In this document: one piece after another, positions 1-10,940 of the stretch | How the letters are laid out: every line of letters begins with the position of its first letter | How positions within the stretch are numbered: position 1 is the first letter of the stretch | Source: Galeruca laticollis | Lineage: Eukaryota; Arthropoda; Insecta; Coleoptera; Chrysomelidae | Direction of reading: 5' to 3' | DNA: 64,000 nucleotides | Assembly (NCBI GenBank): GCA_963921935.1 | Contig: OY998177.1 | Span: forward strand, 8,087,754-8,151,753 | Position numbers and translations under genes: made by a program | The notes under the pieces: model-generated | Told to the model about the DNA's origin: nothing | What the model saw: only the letters and a program-made list of their open reading frames with translations | Database searches by the model: none

Positions 1-1005
1 CGCTCGGATAGCTTATACACATTTTTTGCCACTCCACATAAAGTAAGAAGGGACAAAAACTTACGTTTGAGGTATCCGATGTTCATCAGAAGGTGGTGAA
101 ACTGGCCCTAACGATTATTCGTTAATGAAAATTTTCTTCCGTTGATTAAGCCAATCAGTTGCCTTGATTTTGATAGGTTGTCATGAGGACAACCTAAATT
201 TCTCGAAAAAGTTTTCTGTCAAGTGACCTAGCTGCAAAATTAATAAGCGATAATTTCCCTGGATTGACATCTGTCACGTGTAGATGCCAGAATAACAGAA
301 GTGTAGATTATTTTTGTCAAATATTTATTTTTAATCCAAAAATAAGTACATGTTTAATGTAATGTAATACTTCGATATGATTTTGTTCTTCTCACCACTG
401 GATTTATGGTGGAAATATAATATAATTTCACGAAGAAAACTGCTCATATCTTTGAATATATCTTCTTGTTCCGGATTTCAGCCAGAATTGTTTACCAAAT
501 ACATTAAATATTATACGGTTTTAAGATAAATTTGAATCTAAAATGGCGAATAATTTGAAACATCATTGGACCAAAGCACTCCAGTTACAGCCAACTTCCC
601 AGATTTAATGTTAGCGCGTAAAATTGCCATTGATTTTGCATGGGTCATTATTAATTTTCCTTTCTCTCTACTAGTATATAATTATTTATAGTATGAAGAA
701 ATGAATTTATTGAAGACTGATTTCTACTTTTTTTACTGGGGCAAAGGGAAAGTAAAAACAATTGAAATTATTTGAAATAATGTAGGTATAAAATGGACGT
801 ACCGAATCTCCCTTTTTTTAAGGAAATTCGCGCCTCGGAAATGATTCAAGCTCTTGGGAGATTATAAGTGATAATGTATTCCATTGTTCGATTACTGACA
901 AGTTTGAAACATTGGCTTAACACTGTAAATCTATTGAAGAATAACTGTACTTATTTTGCCAATAATGGTCGTTTTTGATGAGTTTACTATTTATCTTCTT
1001 ATTTA
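1..1005. other. Intergenic AT-rich DNA
   Basis: No convincing reading frame, repeat or RNA gene seen. It is the left flank of the first LTR element, whose LTR begins at 1006. Confidence 0.5.
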
Positions 1006-1408
1006 TGGTTACGAAATAGCACACTAGTATAGTCCCTGAATCCGACTCTGTCTAAGCCATGTATAAAAGTTAAAATTATGGCGAATGCGCAGGGATTTCT
1101 TAGAACTGTTTACTATTGTGACTATCTTATCTAGACATTGTTTTTGTGACCAGTCGTATCTAGGAAATGCCAGAGAGCCAATTGTTTTTTGATATATAAA
1201 GAACCGATCAGCGAGAGAGAGGTAGTTGATAAAGTGATCTCGTGATAGAAATAGCCAAAAGTAAAGTGTTGATTTAAGTGAATAGTTAAGTGTATATGAA
1301 TTAAGTGTTAGTGAGTAGTTTAGTGTTTAAATAAATTAATTAGCCATACCGTGTGTTTAAAGTTTATCGCACCCGTTTACTGTTTAAATAAATAAGAAAA
1401 ACATTACA
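1006..1408 (+). repeat. 5' LTR of the first element
   Basis: It starts TGGTTACGAAATAGC and ends ACATTACA. It matches 5271-5724 with substitutions and small indels. The two LTRs clearly differ, so the insertion is not recent. Confidence 0.85.
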
Positions 1409-1685
1409 TTGGTGTCAGATGTGGGGAAATATAAAGAAATTGCTACGTAAAAATGGCCAATAGACTATGTGACTTGAAACTGACGGAACTATGAGCAGAA
1501 CTGAATATACTGTGTATATAATATAAATTAGTAAATAGTGAAGTAAATAAATGAATTAAGTAAGTGATCCTACCGTGTGTATGCATTTATCCCACCCGTT
1601 GAAATAAAAACTTTTAAATAAATGAGAAAAACATTACATTGGTGTCAGACGTGGGACAATATAATTAAATATTTACGTAAAAATG
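1382..1685 (+). repeat. Duplicated LTR-end/PBS/leader segment
   Basis: The block holding the LTR end, primer site and leader up to an ATG occurs twice in tandem, at about 1382-1450 and 1620-1685. Both contain the ACATTACATTGGTGTCAG core and end in ACGTAAAAATGGC. This is a local duplication of the priming region, about 230 bp apart. Confidence 0.75.
1410..1426 (+). promoter_or_regulatory. Primer-binding site, tRNA-Leu-like
   Basis: TGGTGTCAGATGTGGGG follows the LTR end directly. It resembles the complement of animal tRNA-Leu 3' ends, from family knowledge. A near-identical second copy lies at 1640-1656. Confidence 0.6.
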
Positions 1686-3181
1686 GCTAAGAAACTAACC
1701 GATTTGAAAGTGTCTGAGCTAGAGGCAGAATTGGAAAATCGCGAGTTGGGAACGTCCGGTTAGAAAAGTGAATTAGTAGAAAGACTCAAAGTGACACTGG
1801 AAAATGACGGCTTTGATCCAGAAACAGTTTTATTTAATGACGAGGCTTCCACCTTCATCTCATCAATTTCTGCTTACATGAACGACAAGATTTATGCCAT
1901 GGACGAGAAGATTTCTGGCATGGAAGAGTAAATTTCTACGAATGTGAAAAGCGATATTTCGGCTATAAAGAACGATATTTCTGCTATGAAGAACGACATT
2001 TCTGCTAATATGGACGAGAAAATTTCTGCTATCAAGAACAATATATCTGCCAATATGTTATTAATGGAAAACGACATTGCCGCTGACGTTGAAAATGAAA
2101 TTTCGTCTCTGAAATCTGAGATCGAGAATAAGATGTCAACGATGGACGAGAAAATTGAGAATAAGATGACAACGATGTACGTGAAAATCAAGGAGGACAC
2201 GACAGCGGAAGAAAAGAAGACCAAGCGAACAAAACCTTCCAAGCCAGAAACACACCCTAAGTTAGAAGACATTGGTAGTTTTACCCTAGTCAAGGCCCCA
2301 ACGTTCGATGGAAAAATGTCGTGGACCAATTATGTGAAACAGTTTGAAGAGCCGCTAGAGTGAATATTTGGTCCGATAGAGAGAAGGCAGTGAACTTAAC
2401 TTTCGCGCTTCGGGGAGATGCCTTAGATGTACTACAGACGATACCACTTGAAGAAACGGATGACCTTGAGTAGCTGAAAAAGAAGCTGAACATGCGATAC
2501 GGTCACGAACATTTGAAACAATTGTACCATTTCCAGCGGAAGAACCGAAGGCGGAAACGTGACGAAACCCTTTAAGAGTATGATCTGGATATTGCCCGAC
2601 TAGTTCGATTTCCTTATCCATCAGCACCAGATAACATGATGGAATGTTTAGGCATCCAGGTCTTTATTGACGGCTTATGTGAGCACGATAGGGAGATGAC
2701 GCTTCGATTAGCCCATCCTAGAACATCGGTCGATGCATTGACTGCTGCTCTTGAATATGAAGCAGCCTCTATGGCTTCGGGAAACAACAAAGGTAGGACC
2801 ATACAGAAAGAATGTGACGATGACAGACTTGACCAGATGGTCAACTTGTTGAAACGTATGGTAGACAAGAAGCCGAAGAAAATCAGGTGCTGTAATTGTG
2901 ACGAGCTAGAGCATGCACGCAGTTCGTGTAAGCGTCCTACGACTCCTGCAAAACAAGAACCTCTTAAATGCAAAGCAGCCACGAAGGGCTCGCGGTACAT
3001 CGAAGGTAGGACCATGCAGGAAGAAGATGACGATGACAAACTTGACCAGATCATCAACTTGTTGAAAGGTATGGACAAGAAGTCGAGGAAAATCAAATTC
3101 TGGAATTGTGGTGAGCTAGAACTCGTACGCCGTCCGTCTAAGCGCACCAAGTCTCCTGCAACCCAAGAACTCCAGTCATAG
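1683..3181 (+). pseudogene. gag: Gag with SAP-like N-terminus and duplicated zinc knuckle (broken)
   Basis: Capsid/nucleocapsid polyprotein of the element. The ATG at 1683 opens a SAP-like helix pair (SELEAELENRELGTSG). Next comes a long repetitive coiled-coil-like stretch with recurring DISA/DEKI units, then a retrotransposon Gag region and a knuckle CX2CX4HX4C (CCNCDELEHARSSC). The knuckle block at about 2780-2950 is repeated at 2998-3170, where the second finger has lost its first Cys. In-frame stops lie at 1761 and 1929, a frame change near 2360, and further stops near 2472 and 2574. The protein is not translatable as one chain. Confidence 0.8.
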
Positions 3182-3213
3182 GGGAAATCAGACAGGGGTG
3201 AACATCGAGCTGA

Positions 3214-4674
3214 TATGAATCTCCTAAAAGCTGACTCTTTGCCTAGACAGTCGTGCCCTGTAGACTATTCTCAATGCAACAAGTCAAACTCTAAGGAAGT
3301 TCTAGTTTCAAGAACTACAGTAGTCTACGAAGATTGGTCACCCACCAGGATCAAAGAAGATCAGGAGCATGATCCTCGCCTAGAGAAGATTCGGCAATGG
3401 AAGGAAGAAAATCGGCAAGAAGTGTCAAGATTTTCACCGACACTCAATGCATATTGGGATCAGTGGAACAATCTGGTCCTGGAAGAAGAGCTGTTGAAAA
3501 TAGTCCTTGAAAACGATGATGTTTCCGAGATGAGGAGACAGATAGTTATCCCTAGAGCAAGAGTAGCTGATGTACTGAAGAAGTTACACAACAGTCCATC
3601 GAAAGGTCATCTGGGAGTGAAGAAAACCCTTCAGCCAGTCCGTGAAAGGTTTTGTTGGATGAAAAGCTCCGACGATGTAAAGGACTGGTGTAAGAAATGT
3701 ACGACTTGTGCTACGAGTAATGGACCACGTCGCAAGAGAAAGGCACATATCAAACAGTATAATGTTGGAATTCCTTTCGAAAGATTGCTTTAGACATCGC
3801 TGGACCATTTCCGGCGATAGGAAATGGTGGTAAATACATCCTGGTTGTAATGGATTATTTCACAAAGTGAGTGGAAATTTAGACGATCCCGAATCAAAAA
3901 GCCACAACTGTCGCGGATGTATTGGTGAGAGAATTTATCCGCCGATATGGAGTGCCCTTGAAAGTCCACAGTGACTAGGGAAGAAATTTCGAAAGCCATC
4001 TATTCCAGGAGATTTGTGACGAGCTGGGAATGAAGCAGATCAGGACAACAGCATTACATCAACAGTTAGATGGAATGGTCGAGAGAATAAAAAGGACTAT
4101 TGGAAAATACCTGTTTCAAGTGGTTTCCAGCCATCAGAGAGATTGGGACCAGTATCTTTCCCTATTCGCATTGGCTTATCGATCTGCCGTCAATGAGTCC
4201 ACGGGTGAAACACCTGCGAAAATCCTGTTTGGACGTGAAATGAGGCTTCCTTGTGACCTGGAATTTGGCTGTCGGCCTGGAGAAGATCTAGCAGGAGAAG
4301 ACTACGTGATCCAATTGAGAAGAAGGCTGGACGATATTCATGAATTAAATCGAACAAATCTTCAAGTTGCCAGCGACAGAATGAAAAGTCGGTACGACAC
4401 GCAGGCCACAGTAGGCGGTTTTAAAGAAGGGGACAAAGTATGGTTACATAAACCGACGATGAGAAAAGGATTTTCCCCAAAGTTACAAAAATCCTGGGAA
4501 TGTACATCCTCAATCAAGAAAAGGATCAATGATGCTATATATCGCATAAGCAAGATCCCCTACGAAAAACCAAAAGTAGTTCACCAAAACCGACTAGCGC
4601 CATCCGAAGGAGGCCATGACCTAGAAAAAGGAGTAAACCATATTCGAGATGTGACTGACCCTACCTTCGATTAA
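3214..4674 (+). pseudogene. pol: Pol remnant: RNase H tail and integrase
   Basis: It opens with a short RNase H-tail motif (ADSLPRQSCP) and runs directly into the integrase H2C2 zinc domain (H..H, then CKKCTTC at about residues 155-165). The catalytic core follows with Asp in LDIAGPFP, Asp in VHSD, and Glu in DGMVERIKRT. Stops break the core near 3868, 3889 and 3975. The last 214 residues (from 4030) are open and hold the C-terminal barrel (GDKVWLHKP). The join to gag marks the deletion of protease, RT and most of RNase H. Confidence 0.85.
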
Positions 4675-4677
4675 TTT

Positions 4678-5270
4678 ATGGGCGCGTCTGGAGGTACCGG
4701 GAAAGCTAGATATGGAGTCACTTCAGAACAACGACAACATTTGTTCACTCTACCTGAAGATTATTCACTGGCATACAACATCCCCGCCCGTATCAAAAAT
4801 GCATGAGGGCTGACATCCGTCTTTCAAAAGAAGTTCGGGCAATTAGAAAAACTTGAAGACCATATTCCATCCCCTGCAAGACAGTGAAACTGACACATAC
4901 TTCGTCTTCTACGTGGTAACTAAAAATGAATTTCAAGATCCATATACCTACCGCGATGTGTGGAAGGCACTTCGAAACCTCCGAGACCATGTGTTGGAAT
5001 GCAGTGTGTAGAAACTGGCTATGCCTAAGATAGAGAGTAACCAGTTGGATTGGCGAATCGTCAGGAACGTGGTAGAGGTGATCTTCCAAGATACCGGTGT
5101 CCAAATATTAATTTGCAGCTACGAGCCCCGTTATCAGTATCCGATGAAGACGGTGCCCTGTTATTTCCATAAGATCGGAAAGTGTAGAAATGGGGCCAGT
5201 TGCCGATTCAAACATCCAGTCTCGACTACACATAAGTTCCAGAAAGAACTTTCATTTAAGAAGGGGGTTA
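4678..5270 (+). pseudogene. Accessory frame: macrodomain-like plus CCCH zinc finger
   Basis: This sequence follows the integrase stop by one codon and is in the same frame, so it was either a separate ORF or a C-terminal Pol extension. Pieces read LFTLPEDYSLAY, then GLTSVFQKKFG, FVFYVVTK, TYRDVWKALRNLRDHVLE, KLAMPKI and LDWRIVRN. Their order and spacing match OARD1/TARG1-type ADP-ribose macrodomains. The usual GCGLD loop carrying the catalytic Asp reads ESNQLD here and is damaged; the VTK lysine remains. A CX7CX5CX3H finger (PCYFHKIGKCRNGASCRFKH) follows at 5157-5220. Stops at 4804 and 5009 and a shift near 4860 break it. The macrodomain call rests on recognition by eye. Confidence 0.65.
5258..5270 (+). 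promoter_or_regulatory. Polypurine tract
   Basis: AAGAAGGGGGTTA sits directly before the 3' LTR start (TGTTACGAAA), the expected plus-strand primer position. Confidence 0.75.
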
Positions 5271-5726
5271 TGTTACGAAATAGCACACTAGTATAGTCCC
5301 TGAGTATAGTCCCTGAATCCAACTCTTTCTAAGCCATGTATGAAAGTTAAAATTTTGGCGAATGCGCAGTGATTTCTTAGAACTGTTTACGATTGTGACT
5401 ATCTTATAAAGACATTGTTTTTGTGACCAGTCTTATCTAGAAAACTCCAGAGCCAATTGTTTTCTGTCTGAGCCGTAATCTAGAATTATCTAGTAAAAAA
5501 CGCACTAATATATAAAGGACCTACCAGCGAGAGAGAGTTAGTTGATAAAGTTAAATCGTGATAGAAATAGCGAACAGTAAATTGTTCATTTAAGTTAATA
5601 GTTAAGTGTATTTAAATTCAGTGTTAGTGAGTAGCCTAGTGTTTAAATTAATTAATTAGCGATACCGTGTGTTTAAAGTTTATCCCATCCATTTACTGTT
5701 TGAATAAATAAGGAAAACATTACATT
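5271..5726 (+). repeat. 3' LTR of the first element
   Basis: It matches 1006-1408, with a duplicated 'agtatagtccctga' segment near 5291 and about 40 extra bases near 5470-5510. It ends ACATTACATT. Confidence 0.85.
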
Positions 5727-6800
5727 ATTATGAAATTCCTATGTATTTATCCAATTCTCAATAAATAATTGAAGTTTTTTACAGTAGCTCCAATATTTTA
5801 ATTGTTTAGTTTCTAAAAAAGCAATATAGTTTATTGTTTACCCCTACCGTATTCATATTATACGTAGAATGTGTTTTTTTGTCCACTGATCGTTTTAATT
5901 CTTCATTGATTAATATACTGAAATGGATAATATACAAGTTAATTATTAATGACACTGTTCTTTTTTGTACAGTAATACAGTTTAATTTCTCAATTATAAA
6001 ATTCTATTATCCACCACCCTCGTCTAAAAGGCTGACAAATTAAGTGAGAGTGTAGATTTATCCAGAAACTAAGACGAAAGTTAGTAATTGCAAAGGGCAG
6101 GCAACTAGATTTGAACTAGCTGTGAAGTTTTCGGAGTGAAACGACCGATCCAAACTGTATACCGACGCGGCAACCTATCTCATGGTTTCCCATGTCCGCT
6201 GCAGTCTGGAAAGTTTGTCATAATCCATAATATTTCTCGCGTGCTGTGTGCTCGTTGCTAGGTGATATTCTGTATCGCAGTATTTTTCTGTTCTTAATAT
6301 CATTGGAAATGTGTTGGTTATTACTCAAAACTTTTATTTCCAATACTAAACCTTGATTAGAGTAATCTTCAAATTTAATTTAACACAAATCAATATGGTT
6401 ATGTTCTGGGGAAATAAAAATTTTTTCTGAAATATTTTTTGTACAAATTCAAATTCACGATCAAAATTAATATATTTGAGGTTATTTCGTCAGACTAGTG
6501 TTTTCGGCTACTTTTGAAAATATTGACGGAACACTTAAAATTTGTTGACTCTTCTCTTATGTCACATCATTTACTACTAATTATTATGTATGAGCTCATA
6601 AATATTTGAATACCCAGTTCTATTTTTGAGATATTGTGAGAAAATAATTATACGTGGATAACTTGAAGATTAGGTGCATAGATTCCAAAAGAGAAGAAAA
6701 AGATGATATTTTATTTTTAAATAGGCTTATTCCAATCAATAATTACACTGGATATGGTTACAAGATATCAAGACAAGTGACACTGACATTCACCAATCAA
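5727..6800. other. Unassigned AT-rich spacer
   Basis: Only short chance frames (for example 5834-6043 and 6654-6842). No transposon protein or long repeat recognised. It ends at the CTTTG target duplication of element A. Confidence 0.5.
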
Positions 6801-6805
6801 CTTTG

Positions 6806-6999
6806 TGTTGTATATTTGATAAGCTGGTTATTTACAGTTTAGCGTTTTTAACGGTTCTTGTCAACACATACTTTGTTTTAATATTTGTCGCGAATGTTTC
6901 TTTACTTGACATAATAATTTTCTACGTTGTCATTAATTATCTTGAATTATGTCGAATAAAGTTCGTGTATTGAGAGTTCAATTATTTCCGTTCAGATCA
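6806..6999 (+). repeat. 5' LTR of element A
   Basis: It begins TGTTGTATATTTG and ends TTCAGATCA, 194 bp. It contains GTCGAATAAAG at 6951-6961, holding an AATAAA and the segment complementary to the leader. Confidence 0.9.
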
Positions 7000-7000
7000 G

Positions 7001-7016
7001 TTTATTCAGCATAATT
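7001..7016 (+). promoter_or_regulatory. Putative self-complementary primer site of element A
   Basis: TTTATTCAGCATAATT starts one base after the LTR. It is the reverse complement of LTR bases 6945-6960 except for two adjacent mismatches. No TGG-type tRNA primer site is seen here. Self-priming is inferred by analogy with Tf1/sushi elements and the perfect match in element B. Confidence 0.55.
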
Positions 7017-7026
7017 TTCAACTAAG

Positions 7027-7763
7027 GATCGATTTCTTCGACCGGAGAAAAAAGAAGTAGATCCTTCGTCTACAACTGCTGCCAAGGAATGGATTTATTG
7101 GCTGAGAACGTTTGAAAACTTTATTGGAACGGTGAATGAGATCACTCCAGAGATAAAATTGGATTTACTTGTGTTTCGTCGTCAGTATACTCCTATATAT
7201 GCGAATCTACAGATTATGACACAGCAATCAGTACTCTTAAAGCTATATTTGTGAAAAAGGTGAGCGAAAGGTATTCCAGACACAAACTTGCAACGCGTTC
7301 GCAAATACCAAATGAATCAGTTGATAAATATCTGTGTGAATTAAACTCATTGGCTAAAGAATGCGACTTTAAACATATAACTTCATCCGAGAATAGGGAT
7401 GCGTATATACGAGACTCTTTTATGAGAGGGCTAAGCGATCCGGAAATTCGACAAAGACTTTTGGAGAATACACCTCTTACCCTTGATCAAGTTTATTCTC
7501 AGGCAAGAGCGTTAGAAATGGCAGTTCTTCAGTCGAATTCATTCACTCCTGGCACGTCACCTATAAACTTGAATGTGATATCCGAAAATGGTCTTCCTGA
7601 AAACGCTATCGAAGTTAATTCGGTGGCTTCAACTAGTAAGTGTTATTTTTGCGTAAGGTCTCAACATCTTCGTAATATTTGTTCCGCACGTGAAGCACTT
7701 TGCCGAAATTGTAACAAAAAGGGCACTTCCGGAATGTCTGTCGCTCGTCAGAAAAAAGATTAA
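7027..7763 (+). pseudogene. gag: Gag of element A
   Basis: The frame from 7027 aligns with the Gag of element B (WxxWLRTFENFI at the N-terminus; YIRDSFMRGLSDPEIRQRLLENTPLTL in the middle). The ATG present in B is lost here. A shift near 7170 separates the N-terminal part from the 170-residue open stretch at 7251-7763. The first zinc knuckle (CYFCVRSQHLRNIC) is intact. The second (CRNCNKKG) is recovered only after a one-base shift. Confidence 0.8.
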
Positions 7764-7779
7764 CTGCTAGCAGTTTACC

Positions 7780-8339
7780 TGTGAAGAAGAAACATTGACA
7801 AATACTTGGAAGAATTATTACTTAGCCGCTACAGGGCATACTTGCTAAGATAAAACTTTAATTGATGTAACTATCAATTCTCAACCTGCAACAGCCTTGG
7901 TCGACAGTGGCTCTTTTCTTAGTTTTTTGAATGTTTTCTTTGCAAAAGCATTGAAAATAGATTTAATCCCTGAATATGGAAACATTTTGATGGCATCTAG
8001 TTCTTTGACACGCCAAATACGCAATAGCTGTAAAGTTGACCTAAAGATGTTTGGGAATATCTACAGGTATATTAAAATGTCAATATTACCAAAAGCGTGT
8101 GCCGACGTCATCATTGGACATGATATTTTGAAGCAACAATAGAATTTTGGAGGATCTAGACCGACTCTTACTATTTGTAACCTAGCGGTTGTTGAAGTAC
8201 ACGTTTCATCACTGTTTACGCACTTATCGCCTGATATGAAACCTATAGCGATAAAATCCCGTAGACTTTCAAATCAAGATCGTGACTTTATCGAAAATGA
8301 AATCCAACGAATGATATATTGTAATGAAATTGCTCCGAG
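7780..8339 (+). pseudogene. pol: Protease and start of RT, element A
   Basis: The aspartic protease active site reads ALVDSGS (about 7890-7910), and the C-terminal flap motif reads ADVIIGHDILK (8101-8133). A stop at 8140-8142 interrupts the linker. The frame resumes as a pre-RT segment (KPIAIKSRRLSNQDRDFIENEI), which runs to CCGAG at 8335-8339. There the 1.4 kb insertion starts. Confidence 0.8.
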
Positions 8340-9737
8340 TGTAACGAAGGCTGCCACCAGGATGTACAACTCTAACCTTCTTCAACTGAGTTGCTTAATT
8401 AAAAAACGCTGTCACCACTCTAATAAGTGCTAGACCCTAACGTAATACCTGGCGCCCAAATGTAATAGGTTTGACCCTGCTATAACGTGTCCTCTGTCAC
8501 CACTCCAATGTCTTTTCTTTAATCAATACCTTTTTACCTTTGTATTTGTAGCCGAGCGTAGTAAGGCAACCCCTAGTTCGAATTAAGCTGAGAAGGCCTG
8601 GGCTTAAAAAGGTTTGATTTCCTTCGCCAGGACAGGATTTTTCTCTCGGTTTGGTCTCGTCTCCAATGTTGATACACACTCTAGGGAAAATTCGGGTAGG
8701 GATGATAAATAAAGTATGGGAGAACCACAAAGTCATATCAAAAAAATATAATAAATCTTTCTCTGTATCTAAATATACATAAATCAAAAGTCCAGTATCA
8801 ACACAAATTAATAAATTCCCCCGGTATAAAAATTACCTATACACTTATTCATAAATTGTACATCCTACGTCTTTCCCTGTATAACACATGATTATCAATA
8901 AAACAATTATAATATAACCCTCGCCCTAAGATAGAACAAAGAAATTACCCCCTTATCGTTTTAGTATTTCAACGTGCGTGTGGGGCGTATGATTTAACCC
9001 TTAGCTCGATATTCACCTGTCCCGAGGCGCAAAAAAAAATTATATTCATTTACTCTTAAACGCAATACTATGCGAAACTACTGTGGTTTCGTGTCATTGC
9101 CCTTGACATTAACAAAAAGTGAAAGTAGAGTCGTAAACTAATTCTGCTGATCTCTGAACAATAATTATTTATCGACACTCCCGTTTCAATGCGTAAGTTT
9201 CGAGTTGCAAAATTTGCAGGTCTTTGAATCACCTACAATGTTTATTTATTTTACTTAATCTGAAAGAAATTCCTAATCAAGTCTGCACAAAAAAAACAAT
9301 TTAAAATTATTTATCATAGCACAAGTTCGCTGAGAACAAGAAGAAAAAGAAATCATGCGCTCCGGCCCTTTGATACTAAGTACAAATTAACCTTGTTTTA
9401 ACTCTTATTTATATCCTACCTACGAGGTGGAGGCGAATTATGTGGCGCAACAAAATAATAATTAAATAATTAGAAACCTAACTCTTGTCAGGTTGGCGGT
9501 ACCCTGTGAATTCTTATTCTGTCATTATACACGATAAATTTATATCCTACAGAACGAGCCATGCCCAAATTGTGAGCCTGGACATTCAATATTTAACTGA
9601 AAGCGGCCAATTTGTCCAGTCCCCGTGAAAGAACAGACAATAAAAAAAATATATTTGTTATATCTATTCCCTATGTAAAACAGCGAATTTATAAATATTG
9701 TTGTTCGTATTTATTACAATATGATGGTATTATAGGG
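8340..9737. mobile_element. 1.4 kb non-coding insertion in element A pol
   Basis: The RT reading breaks after the APS codons at 8339 and resumes exactly at NSFWRA (from 9744). The boundaries are CCGAG (8335-8339) and CGGAG (9738-9742), a five-base duplication with one mismatch. The insert starts TGTAACGAAGG. It contains no coding frame I recognise; the 96-residue antisense frame at 8497-8787 looks like chance. TGGCGCCCAAATG at 8451 resembles a primer-binding site. A solo LTR or LTR-derived fragment is possible but unproven. Confidence 0.6.
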
Positions 9738-10073
9738 CGGAGCAACTCTTTCTGGCGGGCGTGAGTGGTTGTATCCGGAGAGAATAAAAAGAAGAGAATG
9801 TGCATTGACTTCTCACAAACAATAAATAAATTCACTTTATTAGATGCATATCGTCAACCAAGGATCGAGGATTTAGCGAATAAAGTAGCTCAATATACGG
9901 TGTTTAGTACTATCGACTTACAATCAGCCTATCATCAAATTCCCATACAGAACAGTGACAAAATGTATACTGCGTTTGAAGCGAATGGAAAACTTTATCA
10001 ATTCCGGCGGATCCCATTTGACGTTACGAATGGCGTTTCTGAATTTCAAAGAGCTATCGACAGGATAATCTAA
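9738..10073 (+). pseudogene. pol: RT fingers and palm, element A
   Basis: It resumes the RT after the insertion: CIDFSQTINKFTLLDAY, then FSTIDLQSAYHQIPI with the first catalytic Asp, and a RIPFDVTNGVSEFQRA region. In-frame stops occur at 9756 (TGA within NSFWRA-x-VVV) and near 10072. The sequence continues in the next feature. Confidence 0.82.
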
Positions 10074-10940
10074 ACTGGAAAGTTAGATGGCACTTATTCC
10101 TATCTTGATGACGTAACTATTTGTGGAATCGATCAAGCAGATAACGATCGAAATTTAGAACATTTTCTTCAGGCTGCAAAGCAATATAAACTAACCTTAA
10201 ATACTAAAAAAAGCAAATTCTCAATGACGCGCATCAAACTACTGGGATATGTTATTGAAAACAACACTATTCGACCTGATCCGTCTCGACTAGAAGCTCT
10301 TCTGCATTATCCTCTCTCTACTAATCTTAATTCCCTGAAACGAGTACTTGGGATGTTTGCGCATTATTCGAAATTGGTGCCCCGATTTTCAGAACTGATT
10401 GCACCGTTAGCTCACTGCATGACGTTTCCATTAAACGACAAAGCTAAAGAGACATTTGAAGATCTTAAAACATCGATTGTAGATTCGGCTGTCAAATGCA
10501 TCGACGAATCATTGGAATTTGCAGTAGAAACTGATGCATTCGAAAACGCAATAACTGCGACTCTTCCGCAACAAGGACGCCCAGTGGTATTTTTCTCCCG
10601 AGCTTTGTCTCTGTCGGAGAGAAAACACTCTGCCACCGAGAAAGAAGCGTACGCAATAATTGAATCACTAAGGAAATGGCGACACTTCTTACTGAATCGA
10701 CAATTTGAGTTGATTACTGATCAATAATCAGTTTCGTTTATGGTAAATTCAAAGCAAAGTAGCAGAATCGAAAACGAAAAAATTCTGCGATGGAGATTAA
10801 AATTATCCGAATATAAGTATGACATAACATATAGACCTGGCAAATTTAATTCTGTGGTAGACGCATTCACTAGAATTCACTGACATCTAGCAACTAACGG
10901 ACAGACATTGGAACAATTACACACCTCTCTCTGTCATCCT
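10074..10940 (+). pseudogene. pol: RT thumb and RNase H, element A
   Basis: YSYLDDVTICG (about 10100-10130) is the RT catalytic box. The thumb follows (LLGYVIENNTIRPDPSRL, VLGMFAHYSKLVPRF). RNase H has Asp in VETDAFENAITATL, then FFSRALS, HSATEKEAYAIIESLRKWRHFL and ITDQ, with stops at about 10726 and 10880. It is mostly open (10224-10727 is 167 residues), so this copy decayed modestly. Confidence 0.85.

Larger units (their letters stand above)
1006..5726 (+). mobile_element. Ty3/gypsy-type LTR retrotransposon, internally deleted
   Basis: Two direct repeats (1006-1408 and 5271-5726) bracket a tRNA-Leu-like primer site, a SAP-like Gag, an integrase and a polypurine tract. Gag zinc knuckles end at about 3180 and the integrase H2C2 region follows from about 3330. 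Protease, reverse transcriptase and most of RNase H are therefore missing, so the copy cannot make its own enzyme set. An extra frame after integrase resembles a macrodomain plus a CCCH finger. No clean target duplication is visible (ATTTA left, ATTAT right), which fits an old insertion. Confidence 0.85.

Noticed and set aside
1892..2329. 145-residue antisense frame rich in Ile, Phe and Ser
   Set aside because: Mirror of the repetitive Gag coiled-coil region on the other strand.
1001..5731. Target duplication for the first LTR element
   Set aside because: The flanks ATTTA and ATTAT do not match cleanly, so no duplication is claimed.
8497..8787. 96-residue antisense frame in the 1.4 kb insertion
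   Set aside because: No motif, and composition like neighbouring non-coding DNA.
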